Origin: Sinorhizobium sp. 8-89
Lineage (GTDB): Bacteria > Pseudomonadota > Alphaproteobacteria > Rhizobiales > Rhizobiaceae
DNA: 64,000 nt
NCBI RefSeq assembly: GCF_030124325.1
Contig: NZ_JASKLR010000006.1
Coordinates: 138,387 to 202,386, forward strand
Reading direction: 5' to 3'
Made by a program: the position numbers and the translations under genes. The notes under the pieces are model-generated. The model searched no databases. It had not been told where the DNA came from and saw only the letters and a list, made by a program, of their open reading frames with translations. Shown one piece after another: positions 27,515 to 36,128 of the stretch; position 1 is the stretch's first letter, and every line of letters starts with the position of its first letter.

Positions 27515-28543
27515 TTACTCCTCGATGCCCTTCGTGCCGCGACGCTTCAGGTATTTGTCCCAATAGAAGTCGTCGGCATTTTCCGCCGTCACGATCGATA
27601 GGCCGTTGTCGACGACCGGGATGCTCATCGGGTTGAAGCCGGAGCGCTTCGCATCGTTCATCGGATCGATCAGTTCCGGATGCTTGGCAAGCCAAAGCAA
27701 CATGAAGCCCATATAGCCCTGCATGCCCTGGTTCGGGTTGATCGAACCGAAGACCTCGCCAGCCTTGATCATGTCGAGGATATTGGCGTTGACGTCTGCG
27801 CACATGACGAGGACCTTGCCGCCGCTTTCCTTGTTGGCCTGCGCGGCGCCGATTGCCGAATTTGCCTCCGGCATGAAGACGGCGCCGAGGTTCGGATTGG
27901 CCTGGATGATGCTGTTGAGACCCTGATAGGCCTTGGTTGGATCCTGGTTGGAGGCAGCACGGCCGACCAGCTTCATGTCCCGCCACTTCTCCTCCATCCG
28001 GCCGATGAAAGCCGCGATGCGCTTGTCGTGGTTGTCCTGGCCCGGATTTTCAAGAACCGCATATTCGCCCTTGCCGCCCATCTTCTCGGCGATTGCGTCG
28101 GCGGCATAGATGCCTTCGCGGGTATTGTCCGAGGTGATGAAGGACACGCGCCTGGAGAGCGGCGAGTCGGCCGCGAAGGTCACGACCGCCGTACCCTGGC
28201 CGATTGCGCGGTTGATCGGCTCGATGAAGGGGTCGGAGTTCATCGGATGGACGAGAATACCAGCTGGGTTCTGTGCCAGTGCCTGGTCGAAGGTGGCAAT
28301 CTGTTTGTTGACGTCATATTCCGGCGTGCCCGTATATTCCGTCTCGCAGCCGAACTGCTGGCCCGCCTGCTTGAACATTTCATAGACCGGGAACCAGTAT
28401 TCGACGCCCGACACCATGACGTTCATGACGTATTTTTCTCCCGGTTTGCAGCGGAACGGGTTCTCTGTCTCGGCGGCCGCGGAACCGGCAAAAAGCGTTG
28501 CCGCAAGGACCGCCATCGCGGTCGTGCTGAAAAAAATGCGCAA
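27515..28543 (-). CDS. sugar ABC transporter substrate-binding protein (RbsB/LsrB type)
   Basis: The 342-residue periplasmic protein starts with a Sec signal ([20 protein letters not shown], cleavage after SAAA) and has the periplasmic-binding-protein type 1 fold of the ribose group, with [20 protein letters not shown] and the hinge-side [15 protein letters not shown] stretch. The ligand is not readable. It is the first gene of the nine-gene leftward operon that continues through GMC oxidoreductase, and its promoter region contains a long palindrome suited to the operon's SorC regulator. Confidence 0.88.
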   Translation of the reverse strand: MRIFFSTTAMAVLAATLFAGSAAAETENPFRCKPGEKYVMNVMVSGVEYWFPVYEMFKQAGQQFGCETEYTGTPEYDVNKQIATFDQALAQNPAGILVHPMNSDPFIEPINRAIGQGTAVVTFAADSPLSRRVSFITSDNTREGIYAADAIAEKMGGKGEYAVLENPGQDNHDKRIAAFIGRMEEKWRDMKLVGRAASNQDPTKAYQGLNSIIQANPNLGAVFMPEANSAIGAAQANKESGGKVLVMCADVNANILDMIKAGEVFGSINPNQGMQGYMGFMLLWLAKHPELIDPMNDAKRSGFNPMSIPVVDNGLSIVTAENADDFYWDKYLKRRGTKGIEE

Positions 28544-28897
28544 GTGTCCTCCTCGAGGCCGAAGCCCCTCCCAAAAAGCCCGAGGGCGTCGAACCGACGC
28601 CGATCTCAGTGAAGACCGGATTTCCTCCTCGAAGTCCGGTATGGGTAGCTAAACGCAAAGCGCATTGCCTGTCAATATAATTCATGCTGTGAATTATAAT
28701 TCAGGCAGTGCAAGAGAAACGCTCCCGCGCAGCCTGCGACGAGACAAGCGTCGTCTAACCAAATGCTCTGCTCTACAAGCGCGGGTGATACGGGGAGCGG
28801 CAGAGGGTTCTGCTGGAATGTTCGAGGCCCGGTGCGGTCCGCGCCAAACCATTATTTCTCACGGGATGCGTGAGAGACGATCACACATAAGAGCCGT
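28544..28897. other. 354-base intergenic region, promoter of the lsr-like operon
   Basis: No gene is recognised. The region separates the leftward binding-protein gene from the rightward LysR gene and contains an AT-rich long palindrome (28666-28706). The ribosome-binding site GAGGAGG for the binding protein lies just upstream of 28543. Confidence 0.5.
28666..28706. promoter_or_regulatory. long AT-rich palindrome, probable SorC operator
   Basis: A perfect inner inverted repeat ATAATTCA/TGAATTAT with a 5-base spacer (28677-28697) sits in a larger imperfect palindrome with outer arms GCCTG and CAGGC. It is AT-rich in otherwise GC-rich DNA and lies about 130 bases upstream of the operon. SorC/LsrR regulators bind long operators as tetramers, which fits. 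Confidence 0.5.
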
Positions 28898-29799
28898 ATG
28901 CCCGACCAACTTCCTCCCCTGCAGACTCTTCGCGCCTTCGAGGCGGCAGGGAGAAGGCTGAGCATGACACTGGCAGCGGAAGAGCTGCATCTCACCCACG
29001 GCGCAGTCAGCCGTCAGATCAAGACACTTGAGGATCATCTGGGGGTCCAGCTCTTCCGCCGCATGACCCGGAGGATCGAGCTGACCGACGCTGGCATCTC
29101 GTTCTTCAGTGCCGTCACCCGCCTGCTCTCCGAACTCGCGCGCGAGGCGGAAAAGGTTCGCCGCAAGAACGACACCACGCGCCTCGTCGTCAGCTCGGGC
29201 GTTTCCTTCGCAAACAAATGGCTGACACCGCGCCTGCACAGGTTGATGGCGCGATATCCGGATTTCGACGTCCATCTCGAAGTGACCGACACGCAGGTCG
29301 ACTTCGCGGCAGGTCACGTCGATGTGGCGCTGCGTTATGGGGCCGGTCAATATCCCTTCGCGACTGCCGAGCGCATCATGACCGAGACAGTGTCCCCGGT
29401 CTGTGCGCCGGACTATCTCGACCGCATGGGTGGGCTTCGATCTCCGAGCGAGCTTGCCAAATGCCAGCTCATCCACGAGATGGGCATGAACACGACATGG
29501 GAAAGGTGGTTCGCGATGATGGAATTGCCGTATCCAAGGAGCCGGGGTCCCGGATACAGTCATGGCAGCATGTCCATCGAGGCAGCGATCCGGGGTGAGT
29601 GGCTCTTGGGCGGAGTGTTCTGGTCGCAGAAGACCTTGCGGCAGGCCGCCTTGTGTCGATATTCCCGCACGCAAGGCTGGAGGTCGAGTGGGGATACGAT
29701 CTTGTTTACCAGGTGGGCAATCAAGATCACCCGAAGGTTCGCGCATTCAGAAATTGGATAGCCGACGAAGTACGGGAATTCATGGCCGTAAACTTCTAG
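28898..29799 (+). pseudogene. LysR family regulator (GcvA-like), frameshifted near its C-terminus
   Basis: The first 230 or so residues form a normal LysR regulator: helix-turn-helix in LTHGAVSRQIKTLEDHLG, then the effector domain with SSGVSFANKWLTPRLHRLMA, typical of the GcvA group. Near 29598 the frame breaks. The frame in use drifts into arginine-rich sequence ending at 29761, while the expected C-terminus (GRSVLVAEDLAAGRLVSIFP and on to EFMAVNF) continues in another frame from about 29599 to 29799. The upstream frame reads a stop at 29596. The gene is therefore either inactivated or affected by a sequencing error. It sits beside the decayed end of the serine-cycle operon and may once have controlled it. 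Confidence 0.8.
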
Positions 29800-29830
29800 A
29801 ATCGAACGTTGAATATGACTGCTATCAGGG

Positions 29831-30105
29831 TCAGGATGGGACAGCTTGTTCAAGGACAGTGATTAGGCGGCGCTCCTCAGTCACCTTGCCGACATTGGGT
29901 GCACCGACGTCGCCCGTCAGCGGACCGTCCCAATGGCTCTCCAGCGCCTTGGCCATCTGCGCCGAACCCTTGCCGGCACCGATGACAACGGTGCCCCCTT
30001 TGGGCGCGGCGGCAGATTGGCGGCGATCACCTTTGTCGGATCGGCAGCAGCGACGGCGGCCTCAAAGAGCGAGGTCAGAAGCGGGCGGCGCTCGTCGCGG
30101 GTCAA
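29831..30105 (-). pseudogene. truncated, frameshifted glycerate 2-kinase N-terminus
   Basis: The leftward frame starts with TTG at 30105, six bases after the fusion-gene stop and behind GGAGGAG. It reads TRDERRPLLTSLFEAAVAAA and NLPPRPKG, the N-terminus of glycerate kinases of the GckA/TtuD (MOFRL) family. At a run of five C (29994-29998) the frame breaks; adding one base restores GTVVIGAGKGSAQMAKALES, the conserved glycine-rich continuation. After about 75 residues the similarity stops and a stop codon follows at 29831. A functional enzyme has over 400 residues, so this is a remnant. It would have converted glycerate to 2-phosphoglycerate in the serine cycle. Confidence 0.72.
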
Positions 30106-30111
30106 CGGGCC

Positions 30112-33087
30112 TTACTCCTCCACCGGGCCATAAAGGCCGAGCTGGTCGAGCAAGGCCCTCTGCCGGCCGGCGTTTTCCACCAGCAGGCCGGTGTAGCGCT
30201 CGACGATCCGGCCGCGATGATCCGGATCGGCAACGGCGGAGAGCGCGCCCACGATTGCGGCGATCTTTTCCGATGTCTGCCGCAGGTCCTCCAGGAGCTT
30301 CGGCTTGCCGACGACCTCAGCGACCGTCCGCTTCGTCACTCGTCCGATGCCGCCGGGCGTGCGACTGCCCGCTGAGACATAACCCTCCGGCAGATCGCCT
30401 TTGAGATTGGTGACCGACTTGAAGCGGATGACGTCGAAGATCTGGTTGACCGCCTGCTTCGCACCGGTCACCCGCGAAGGATGGTCGGTGTCGGCAGCCG
30501 CATGCGGCAGCAGTTCGAGCTTGCCCTTGTGCTTCTCTTCGAGCGGCAGGTAAGGCAGCATCGGTCCGGTGAGCTTGCCGGTGGCGGCGTCCTTGAAGAG
30601 GTCGGCGTCGATCGCCGCATGCGCGATCTTGCCGGACGAGAGCGCCTTGTCGAGGGCTGCGGCATCGACGACCTCCCCCCGATCATAGTTTACGAGCACC
30701 GCGCTGTGGTTCATCGCGCCGAGCACCTTCGCATCGACTGTTCCGGCGTTGGAATAGACGCCGGTCGCCGCATCCAGCCGGCCGAGGCCGATATGGACGG
30801 AGAGCACGTCGGCACCGGTGGCCGCCGCGACCGGACTTGCAGCGTATTCGAAGCCTTCCGCTTCGATCCACCGCTCGTGATGCTCGCGCGCATAGATCGC
30901 CACCTTCATGCCGAAGGCCTTGGCAAGCTTGGCGAGTTCGCGACCGATATTGCCGTAGCCGAGAATGGCGATCTTGCGGCCCTCGAGCTTCGCAGTCGGA
31001 AAATCCTTGAGCTGGCGGCCGGTGTCGAAGTCGCCGCCGACGACCATCCGGTGCAGCCTGTCGACCGGCAGGTCGGGAACGACCCTGAGGATCGCCTTCA
31101 TCGCCATCTGGGCGGTCGCGCGGCTGTTGATCCCCGGCGTGTTCATCAGCGGCGCGTTGCCGCCCTCGCCATTGCCGCCGCCCCAGGAGGCCGAGCCCAT
31201 GTTGCCGGTGCCGGCGCCGATGCGCACGCCGCCGAGCGGGAAGACGGAGGCCTTCGGGATGAAGGTCGCCGCCGCGATCAGCGCGTCGTACTGGCCCTTG
31301 TCGGTCTGCGGCAGGATCTCCGCCTCGGTGCTGAGGTTTGGCTGGTAGAAGAAATGGATGCGGCCCTTCTCGAGCGCCGACCGATCGCCGAGCGACCCGA
31401 GATGGAAGACGCCGCCCTTTTCCTCGATATAGGCCTTGATCTCGCTGTGATCCGGCTCACCGTCGGCGCCGAAGCGTAGGCCGACAAGATCGGCGATCAG
31501 CACGGTATAGGCGCGGGACGGATCGTCCTTGCGCACGGCGCCGTCGGTCTTGGCCGCAGCCTCGAAAGTAACGCCGTTCTTCGCCAGTTCCTCTTCAAGA
31601 ACGACGATCTTGGCGCGCAGATAGGCGTATTGGAGATTTTCCAGCAACGCGACGACATCTTCCGGCTCGCGGATGCCACCTGCCCAGGCGCGATAGTCGC
31701 CGGGCGTGCCCGGGAATGCATTGACGTAGCGGGCCGCGTCGAGGCCGGGCTCGTACTCGCCGTTCGGATGGGTAATGCCCTCATAGCCGAGCAGTTGCTT
31801 CGAACGGGCGATGATGCGGGCGTGGATGTCGGGATCGGTAATGCCGTTGTCTTCGACCCTGAGGAGCGTCACCGCCGCGCCGCGGCGCTCGGCATCGGTG
31901 ACCGTCAGCGACAGAAGCGGATGCGACGCGACCCATTCGTCGATCACCTTGCGGTTGGCGGCGGAGCGGCGGTTGAGGTCAATGACGGAGCCGACGCGCG
32001 CCTCTGACTGCAAAAGGCCGAAGGTGGTCTCGGCAAAGGCGAGCGCGCTGTACGTGTTGATAACGCCGCCAAGCATGCGGTCTTCCGCGGCATCGTAGAA
32101 CGGCCCGGCATCGACGGAGCGCTTGGCCGAAAACGGCTGCCTGGGATCGATCGGAGGCGCGATCTTCAGCTGGCGCGGGATCGCCCAGGCCGGATCTTGC
32201 TGGTTCCGCTCGATCAATGCCAGGGCATGCGGCGTGAAGGAGGCGACAAAATAGCCCGAAACCCCGCCGATTGCCTTCTGGAATGGCATGAACAGGCAGC
32301 ATTTCGCCATCACGGCGGCGACCAGTTCGGGCTCCCACGGCATGGCGCCGAGCATCGAGGTGGCATCGAATACCGCGTGGCGGTTTGCCGGATCGCCGTC
32401 TATCCAGCTCAAAAGTTCGCGGATCTCGCGGCTGGTATAGGCATTGGCCCCTGTCGTTTCGTGGCCGACACCGACGAAGATCGAGACGCCGAGGGCGGAG
32501 AGCTTTTCTGCCGTCGGGATCACGCCTTCCGAGGCGGCGAAATGGATGCGGCTCTCGCAACCTTTTTCGGCGAAGCGCTGCATCTCAATCAGCTGGGTGG
32601 CCCAGGACTGGCGGAAGAAGCCCGCGGCCTTCGACGGATCGCTCTCCGGCCGCGGCGTATCGACATAGATGCGCTGGGAGGCTTCGTTGGCGTTCATCAG
32701 GTGCTGGACGCAGACGGTGAAGCCGCTATGGCCACCGCCGAGCCCCACGGCCATGCGGTTCGCCTTCGGGAAGCCGAAATAGCGATGGATCGCCCGCATC
32801 ATGTCGGTCAGGATCTTGTCTGCCGGATAGCCGCGGTGCATGCTGCGCGAAATTTCGGCGGTGGTGAAACCGCCGATGTCGTTGCCCCTGTCGTCGAACT
32901 TGCGATAGGTCTTCTCGATCCAGGTGTCGAAGGCGATGCGCCGCAGACGGCTATCCACCTCGTCGGTGGTCGCATCGGTGATCGGGCCGACGCCGAAGAA
33001 CGGGTTGGACGGCAGCCTCGGAGCGCCCGCTCTGGTCAGTTCGAGTGCCTTCAGTCGCTGTTCCTGCATTTGCGCGATGTTCATCAT
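30112..33087 (-). CDS. fusion of a class V aminotransferase (SerC-like) and a D-2-hydroxyacid dehydrogenase (SerA-like)
   Basis: The product of about 991 residues has two enzyme halves. Residues about 50-470 form a PLP-dependent fold-type I, class V aminotransferase-like domain, with the candidate PLP lysine near 270 in LFMPFQKAIGGVSGYF. Residues about 530-910 form a D-3-phosphoglycerate dehydrogenase-like domain with NAD motif ILGYGNIGRELAKLAKAFG near 707, catalytic Arg in VNYDRGEVVD and His in ELLPHAAADT; the usual catalytic Glu is not evident. Together the halves could convert a 2-hydroxyacid to an amino acid through an oxoacid. The ATG at 33087 (or the next codon) begins the conserved part. 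It lies at the end of the serine-cycle operon, so it may link 3-phosphoglycerate to serine or glycerate to hydroxypyruvate and serine. Confidence 0.8.
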   Translation of the reverse strand: MMNIAQMQEQRLKALELTRAGAPRLPSNPFFGVGPITDATTDEVDSRLRRIAFDTWIEKTYRKFDDRGNDIGGFTTAEISRSMHRGYPADKILTDMMRAIHRYFGFPKANRMAVGLGGGHSGFTVCVQHLMNANEASQRIYVDTPRPESDPSKAAGFFRQSWATQLIEMQRFAEKGCESRIHFAASEGVIPTAEKLSALGVSIFVGVGHETTGANAYTSREIRELLSWIDGDPANRHAVFDATSMLGAMPWEPELVAAVMAKCCLFMPFQKAIGGVSGYFVASFTPHALALIERNQQDPAWAIPRQLKIAPPIDPRQPFSAKRSVDAGPFYDAAEDRMLGGVINTYSALAFAETTFGLLQSEARVGSVIDLNRRSAANRKVIDEWVASHPLLSLTVTDAERRGAAVTLLRVEDNGITDPDIHARIIARSKQLLGYEGITHPNGEYEPGLDAARYVNAFPGTPGDYRAWAGGIREPEDVVALLENLQYAYLRAKIVVLEEELAKNGVTFEAAAKTDGAVRKDDPSRAYTVLIADLVGLRFGADGEPDHSEIKAYIEEKGGVFHLGSLGDRSALEKGRIHFFYQPNLSTEAEILPQTDKGQYDALIAAATFIPKASVFPLGGVRIGAGTGNMGSASWGGGNGEGGNAPLMNTPGINSRATAQMAMKAILRVVPDLPVDRLHRMVVGGDFDTGRQLKDFPTAKLEGRKIAILGYGNIGRELAKLAKAFGMKVAIYAREHHERWIEAEGFEYAASPVAAATGADVLSVHIGLGRLDAATGVYSNAGTVDAKVLGAMNHSAVLVNYDRGEVVDAAALDKALSSGKIAHAAIDADLFKDAATGKLTGPMLPYLPLEEKHKGKLELLPHAAADTDHPSRVTGAKQAVNQIFDVIRFKSVTNLKGDLPEGYVSAGSRTPGGIGRVTKRTVAEVVGKPKLLEDLRQTSEKIAAIVGALSAVADPDHRGRIVERYTGLLVENAGRQRALLDQLGLYGPVEE

Positions 33088-33337
33088 GATCTGCCTATCT
33101 GTTTTCGAGGCCGGGAGATGGCGCTGATAGTGGATCGAGCCCTTCAGAAAGAAGACCTCATATGCGCCGAACAGCACGCGGAATGCGTCATCGTTGCGCC
33201 GGCAGTATGGGATTGCTGCTGCGCCGGCGCCGCGAGCGCATCGACCACCTCCACAGCGCGAGCAAGTCGCCCAATAGGCCGACAAAAACCCCACGGCCCT
33301 TTCGCGCTTCAGTTGGAGTCCACTTCCGCACGGTCGG

Positions 33338-33359
33338 TCCCGTCGGACCGGCCATGCGG
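33338..33359 (-). terminator. hairpin downstream of the BCCT gene
   Basis: Arms GGCCGGTCC and GGACCGACC (one mismatch) with a 4-base loop lie about 15 bases after the transporter stop, at the head of a 287-base gap (33088-33374) without a recognised gene. There is no T-run, so it may be a stabilising hairpin rather than a terminator. Confidence 0.35.
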
Positions 33360-33374
33360 CTGAGTGATTTCAGA

Positions 33375-34967
33375 TCACAATACTGCTTCAGGTGCGAGCC
33401 CGGAAGCTTCCGCCGTTTCCGTGACCGGCTTAGCGGGTGCTGTCGCCGAGTGCCGCTCCCTTCCCTCTTCCAGTTCATCGAGAAGAGAATGCCATAGCGA
33501 AATGCAAAGCCCGACCATCACCAGCAGGAACGGCGCGGCCGCGATGATCGAAGCGGTCTGGAGGCCTTGCAGTCCGCCCATGACGAGGAGCACAGCAGCC
33601 GACGCACCGGCAAGCACGCCCCAAAGAATGACAACGCCAGGCTTTGGCTCCAGTGCCCCACGCGACGACAGCATTCCCATCACGACCGACCCTGCATCAG
33701 CGCCCGAGATGAAGAAGATGGCGACGAGAAAGATGGCCACCAACGACGTCAGCCAGGCGAAGGGATACTGCGCCAGAAGGGCAAAGAGCGAGACTGCCGC
33801 GCCCTGGTTGTTGACGGCATCGACGATCCCGCCGGCTCCGAAGAGTTCGGAATGGAGCGCAGTGCCGCCCATGATCGTGAACCAGATGAAGGTTACGCCG
33901 CTCGGGATAAGAAGCACGCCGATCACGAACTCCCTGATCGTGCGACCGCGCGAGATGCGCGCGATGAACACGCCGACGAAGGGCGCCCAGGATATCCACC
34001 AGGCCCAGTAGAAGATGGTCCAGCTGCCGAGCCACTTGCCGTCACTGAACGCGGCCGTGCGCAACGACATGGACACCAGATCGCTCAGATAGAAGCCCAG
34101 CGATTCGGTGAAAGTGTTGAAGATGAAGATCGTCGGTCCGATGCACACCAGGAATGCCAGGAGCACCATTGCGATGATCATGTTCATGTTGGAGAGGAAC
34201 TGGATCCCCTTGCCCACGCCCGAGACCGCCGACAGTATGAACAGCACCGTCATGACGCCGATGATCGTCAGCGCGATCCCATTAGACTGGCCGGTTCCCC
34301 AAAGGAAGTTCATACCGCTATTGATTTGCTGGGCGCCAAGGCCGAGCGAGGTAGCGGTTCCGAACAGTGTCGCGATGAGCGCAAGCACGTCGATCGCCTT
34401 ACCGATAGGCCCGCTTACGGCCTCGCCGAGAATCGGCGTGAAGGCAGCGGAGATCAGGTTCGACTTTCCCTTGCGGAACGTGAAATAGGCGATTGCCATG
34501 CCGACGACGGCGTAAATGGCCCAAGGATGAAGCGCCCAGTGGAAATAGGAATACTTCATTGCCAAGAGAGCTGCCTCGAGGGTCTTCGGCTCGGCCTGCC
34601 CGTGGGGCGGATCGGCAAAGTGGTATATCGGTTCGGCAACGCCCCAAAACATCAGTCCGATGCCCATGCCGACGCTGAACATCATGCAGATCCACGAGGC
34701 GGTACGGAATTCCGGTCGCTCGTCGTCCTGTCCAAGCCGTATCTTGCCGAAGCGACTCACGGCCAGGAAGAGGGCGAAGACCAGGAAACCGGCCGAGGAG
34801 ACGACGAAACCCCAGCCGAAGTCGTCGATGATCGCATCGAGTGCCACCTTGGAGATCGACGACAGGCTTTCGGGGAATACCGTCCCCCAGCCGACGAATC
34901 CGAGGATGATGAACATGGCCGGCCAGAATACGGCCGGATCGATCTGGCTAGGTCGTGATGGCTCCAT
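33375..34967 (-). CDS. BCCT family transporter (betaine/choline/carnitine type)
   Basis: The 530-residue inner-membrane protein has about twelve hydrophobic segments and the BCCT hallmarks: the glycine-rich GMGIGLMFWGVAEP near residue 100 and the tryptophan-rich IFYWAWWISWAPFVGVFIAR followed by ISRGRT in the central region. The family imports quaternary amines such as glycine betaine or choline using sodium or proton gradients. A short charged C-terminal tail (DELEEGRERHSA) could be an osmosensing tail but is short. It lies inside the serine-cycle operon, so it may feed betaine, whose demethylation yields one-carbon units and glycine. The substrate itself is inference. Confidence 0.88.
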   Translation of the reverse strand: MEPSRPSQIDPAVFWPAMFIILGFVGWGTVFPESLSSISKVALDAIIDDFGWGFVVSSAGFLVFALFLAVSRFGKIRLGQDDERPEFRTASWICMMFSVGMGIGLMFWGVAEPIYHFADPPHGQAEPKTLEAALLAMKYSYFHWALHPWAIYAVVGMAIAYFTFRKGKSNLISAAFTPILGEAVSGPIGKAIDVLALIATLFGTATSLGLGAQQINSGMNFLWGTGQSNGIALTIIGVMTVLFILSAVSGVGKGIQFLSNMNMIIAMVLLAFLVCIGPTIFIFNTFTESLGFYLSDLVSMSLRTAAFSDGKWLGSWTIFYWAWWISWAPFVGVFIARISRGRTIREFVIGVLLIPSGVTFIWFTIMGGTALHSELFGAGGIVDAVNNQGAAVSLFALLAQYPFAWLTSLVAIFLVAIFFISGADAGSVVMGMLSSRGALEPKPGVVILWGVLAGASAAVLLVMGGLQGLQTASIIAAAPFLLVMVGLCISLWHSLLDELEEGRERHSATAPAKPVTETAEASGLAPEAVL

Positions 34968-35022
34968 TTTTTGCTCCTCCTATTTAACCTCCGGGCCGCC
35001 GGTGATACCGGCCGCCTGGCCC

Positions 35023-35172
35023 TCATACGATCCTGTCCGGCGATCGCGGCTCGAGATGCGGCAAAAGCACGACGTTTTCGAGATCCGTCAGTCCGGCGGG
35101 GATCGATGCCTCATCCTCATAGAAGTCGAGCCCGGTCCCGCGATCGCAGCTGTCGAAGTGCGCGGCAGGCAC
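35023..35172 (-). pseudogene. 3' remnant of a D-2-hydroxyacid dehydrogenase (probable hydroxypyruvate reductase)
   Basis: In the 249-base gap between mtkB and the BCCT gene, the leftward frame ending at a TGA at 35023 reads GLDFYEDEASIPAGLTDLEN, then VVLLPHLEPRS. This is the typical C-terminal end of D-2-hydroxyacid dehydrogenases: GLDVFEDEP, a leucine-rich spacer, and the catalytic His in the LLPH motif. About 35-50 residues survive, without a start or NAD domain. Its position in a serine-cycle operon points to hydroxypyruvate reductase, but the exact enzyme cannot be proven from the tail. Confidence 0.6.
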
Positions 35173-35216
35173 GCGCTCCACTTCGACCGGCCAGCGCCGG
35201 TCACGGGCTTTTCCAT

Positions 35217-36116
35217 TCAGGCCGCCTTGGTCATGGCCGACAGCACTTCTGCCACCGTCTCGCCGAAGGACGAAGGGGTCGGCACGATGGTGACTCCTGC
35301 GCTCTTCAGGATCTCGACCTTTTCCTGTGCCGATTCCCCGAAGGCCGAGATGATCGCGCCGGCATGCCCCATGCGGCGGCCCTTCGGGGCCGAAAGGCCA
35401 GCGATATAGGCGATCAGCGGTTTCTTCATGTTGTCGCGCGCCCAGAGAGCGGCCTCCGCCTCCTGCGGGCCGCCGATCTCGCCGATCATCAGCACCGCGT
35501 CCGTGTCCGGATCTTTCTCGAACAGCTCCAGCATGTCCTTGAAGGACGAACCGTTGACCGGGTCGCCGCCGATACCGACCGAGGTCGACACGCCGATGCC
35601 GAGTGCCTTCATCTGGCTTGCGGCCTCATAGCCGAGCGTGCCCGAGCGGCCGACGATGCCGATGCGGCCGGGCAGATAGATGGAGCCCGGCATGATCCCC
35701 ATCAGCGCCTCACCGGGCGTGATCATGCCTGCGCAGTTCGGCCCGATCAGCGTCATGCGGTCCTCGTAGCGGTAGCGCCGCATGTACCGTTTGACACGGA
35801 TCATGTCCTGGGACGGGATCCCGTCGGTGATGCAGACGCAGAGCCGGATGCCGGCATCCGCCGCCTCCATGATCGAGTCGGCCGCAAAGGGCGGCGGCAC
35901 GAAGACGATCGAGGCATCCGCGCCGGTTTCCTGCACGGCGCCCTTCACCGTGTTGAAGACCGCCATGCCGAGATGGGTCTGGCCGCCCTTGCCTGGGGTG
36001 ACGCCGCCAACCACGTTGGTGCCGTAGCGCTTCATGTCCTCGGCATGGAAGCTGCCGATCTTGCCGGTGAAGCCCTGGACGATGACGCGGGTGTTCTTGT
36101 CGAGCAGAATGGACAT
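35217..36116 (-). CDS. mtkB: malate-CoA ligase subunit (malate thiokinase, SucD-like alpha)
   Basis: The 299-residue product is a succinyl-CoA synthetase alpha-type subunit: CoA-binding Rossmann domain (TGKIGSFHAEDMKRYGTNVV, GGVTPGKGG) and ligase domain with the phosphohistidine in KGRRMGHAGAI. From memory it aligns closely with MtkB of Methylobacterium rather than housekeeping SucD. Its location directly after mtkA and malyl-CoA lyase supports activation of malate to malyl-CoA in the serine cycle. It is cytosolic and forms a complex with the beta subunit encoded 12 bases upstream. Confidence 0.87.
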   Translation of the reverse strand: MSILLDKNTRVIVQGFTGKIGSFHAEDMKRYGTNVVGGVTPGKGGQTHLGMAVFNTVKGAVQETGADASIVFVPPPFAADSIMEAADAGIRLCVCITDGIPSQDMIRVKRYMRRYRYEDRMTLIGPNCAGMITPGEALMGIMPGSIYLPGRIGIVGRSGTLGYEAASQMKALGIGVSTSVGIGGDPVNGSSFKDMLELFEKDPDTDAVLMIGEIGGPQEAEAALWARDNMKKPLIAYIAGLSAPKGRRMGHAGAIISAFGESAQEKVEILKSAGVTIVPTPSSFGETVAEVLSAMTKAA

Positions 36117-36128
36117 GTCTCGCCTCCC

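Noticed and set aside
27453-27986. An N-terminal extension of the RbsA-type ATPase frame by 178 codons
   Set aside because: It only exists because that frame is open opposite the binding-protein gene; the family N-terminus begins at 27452.
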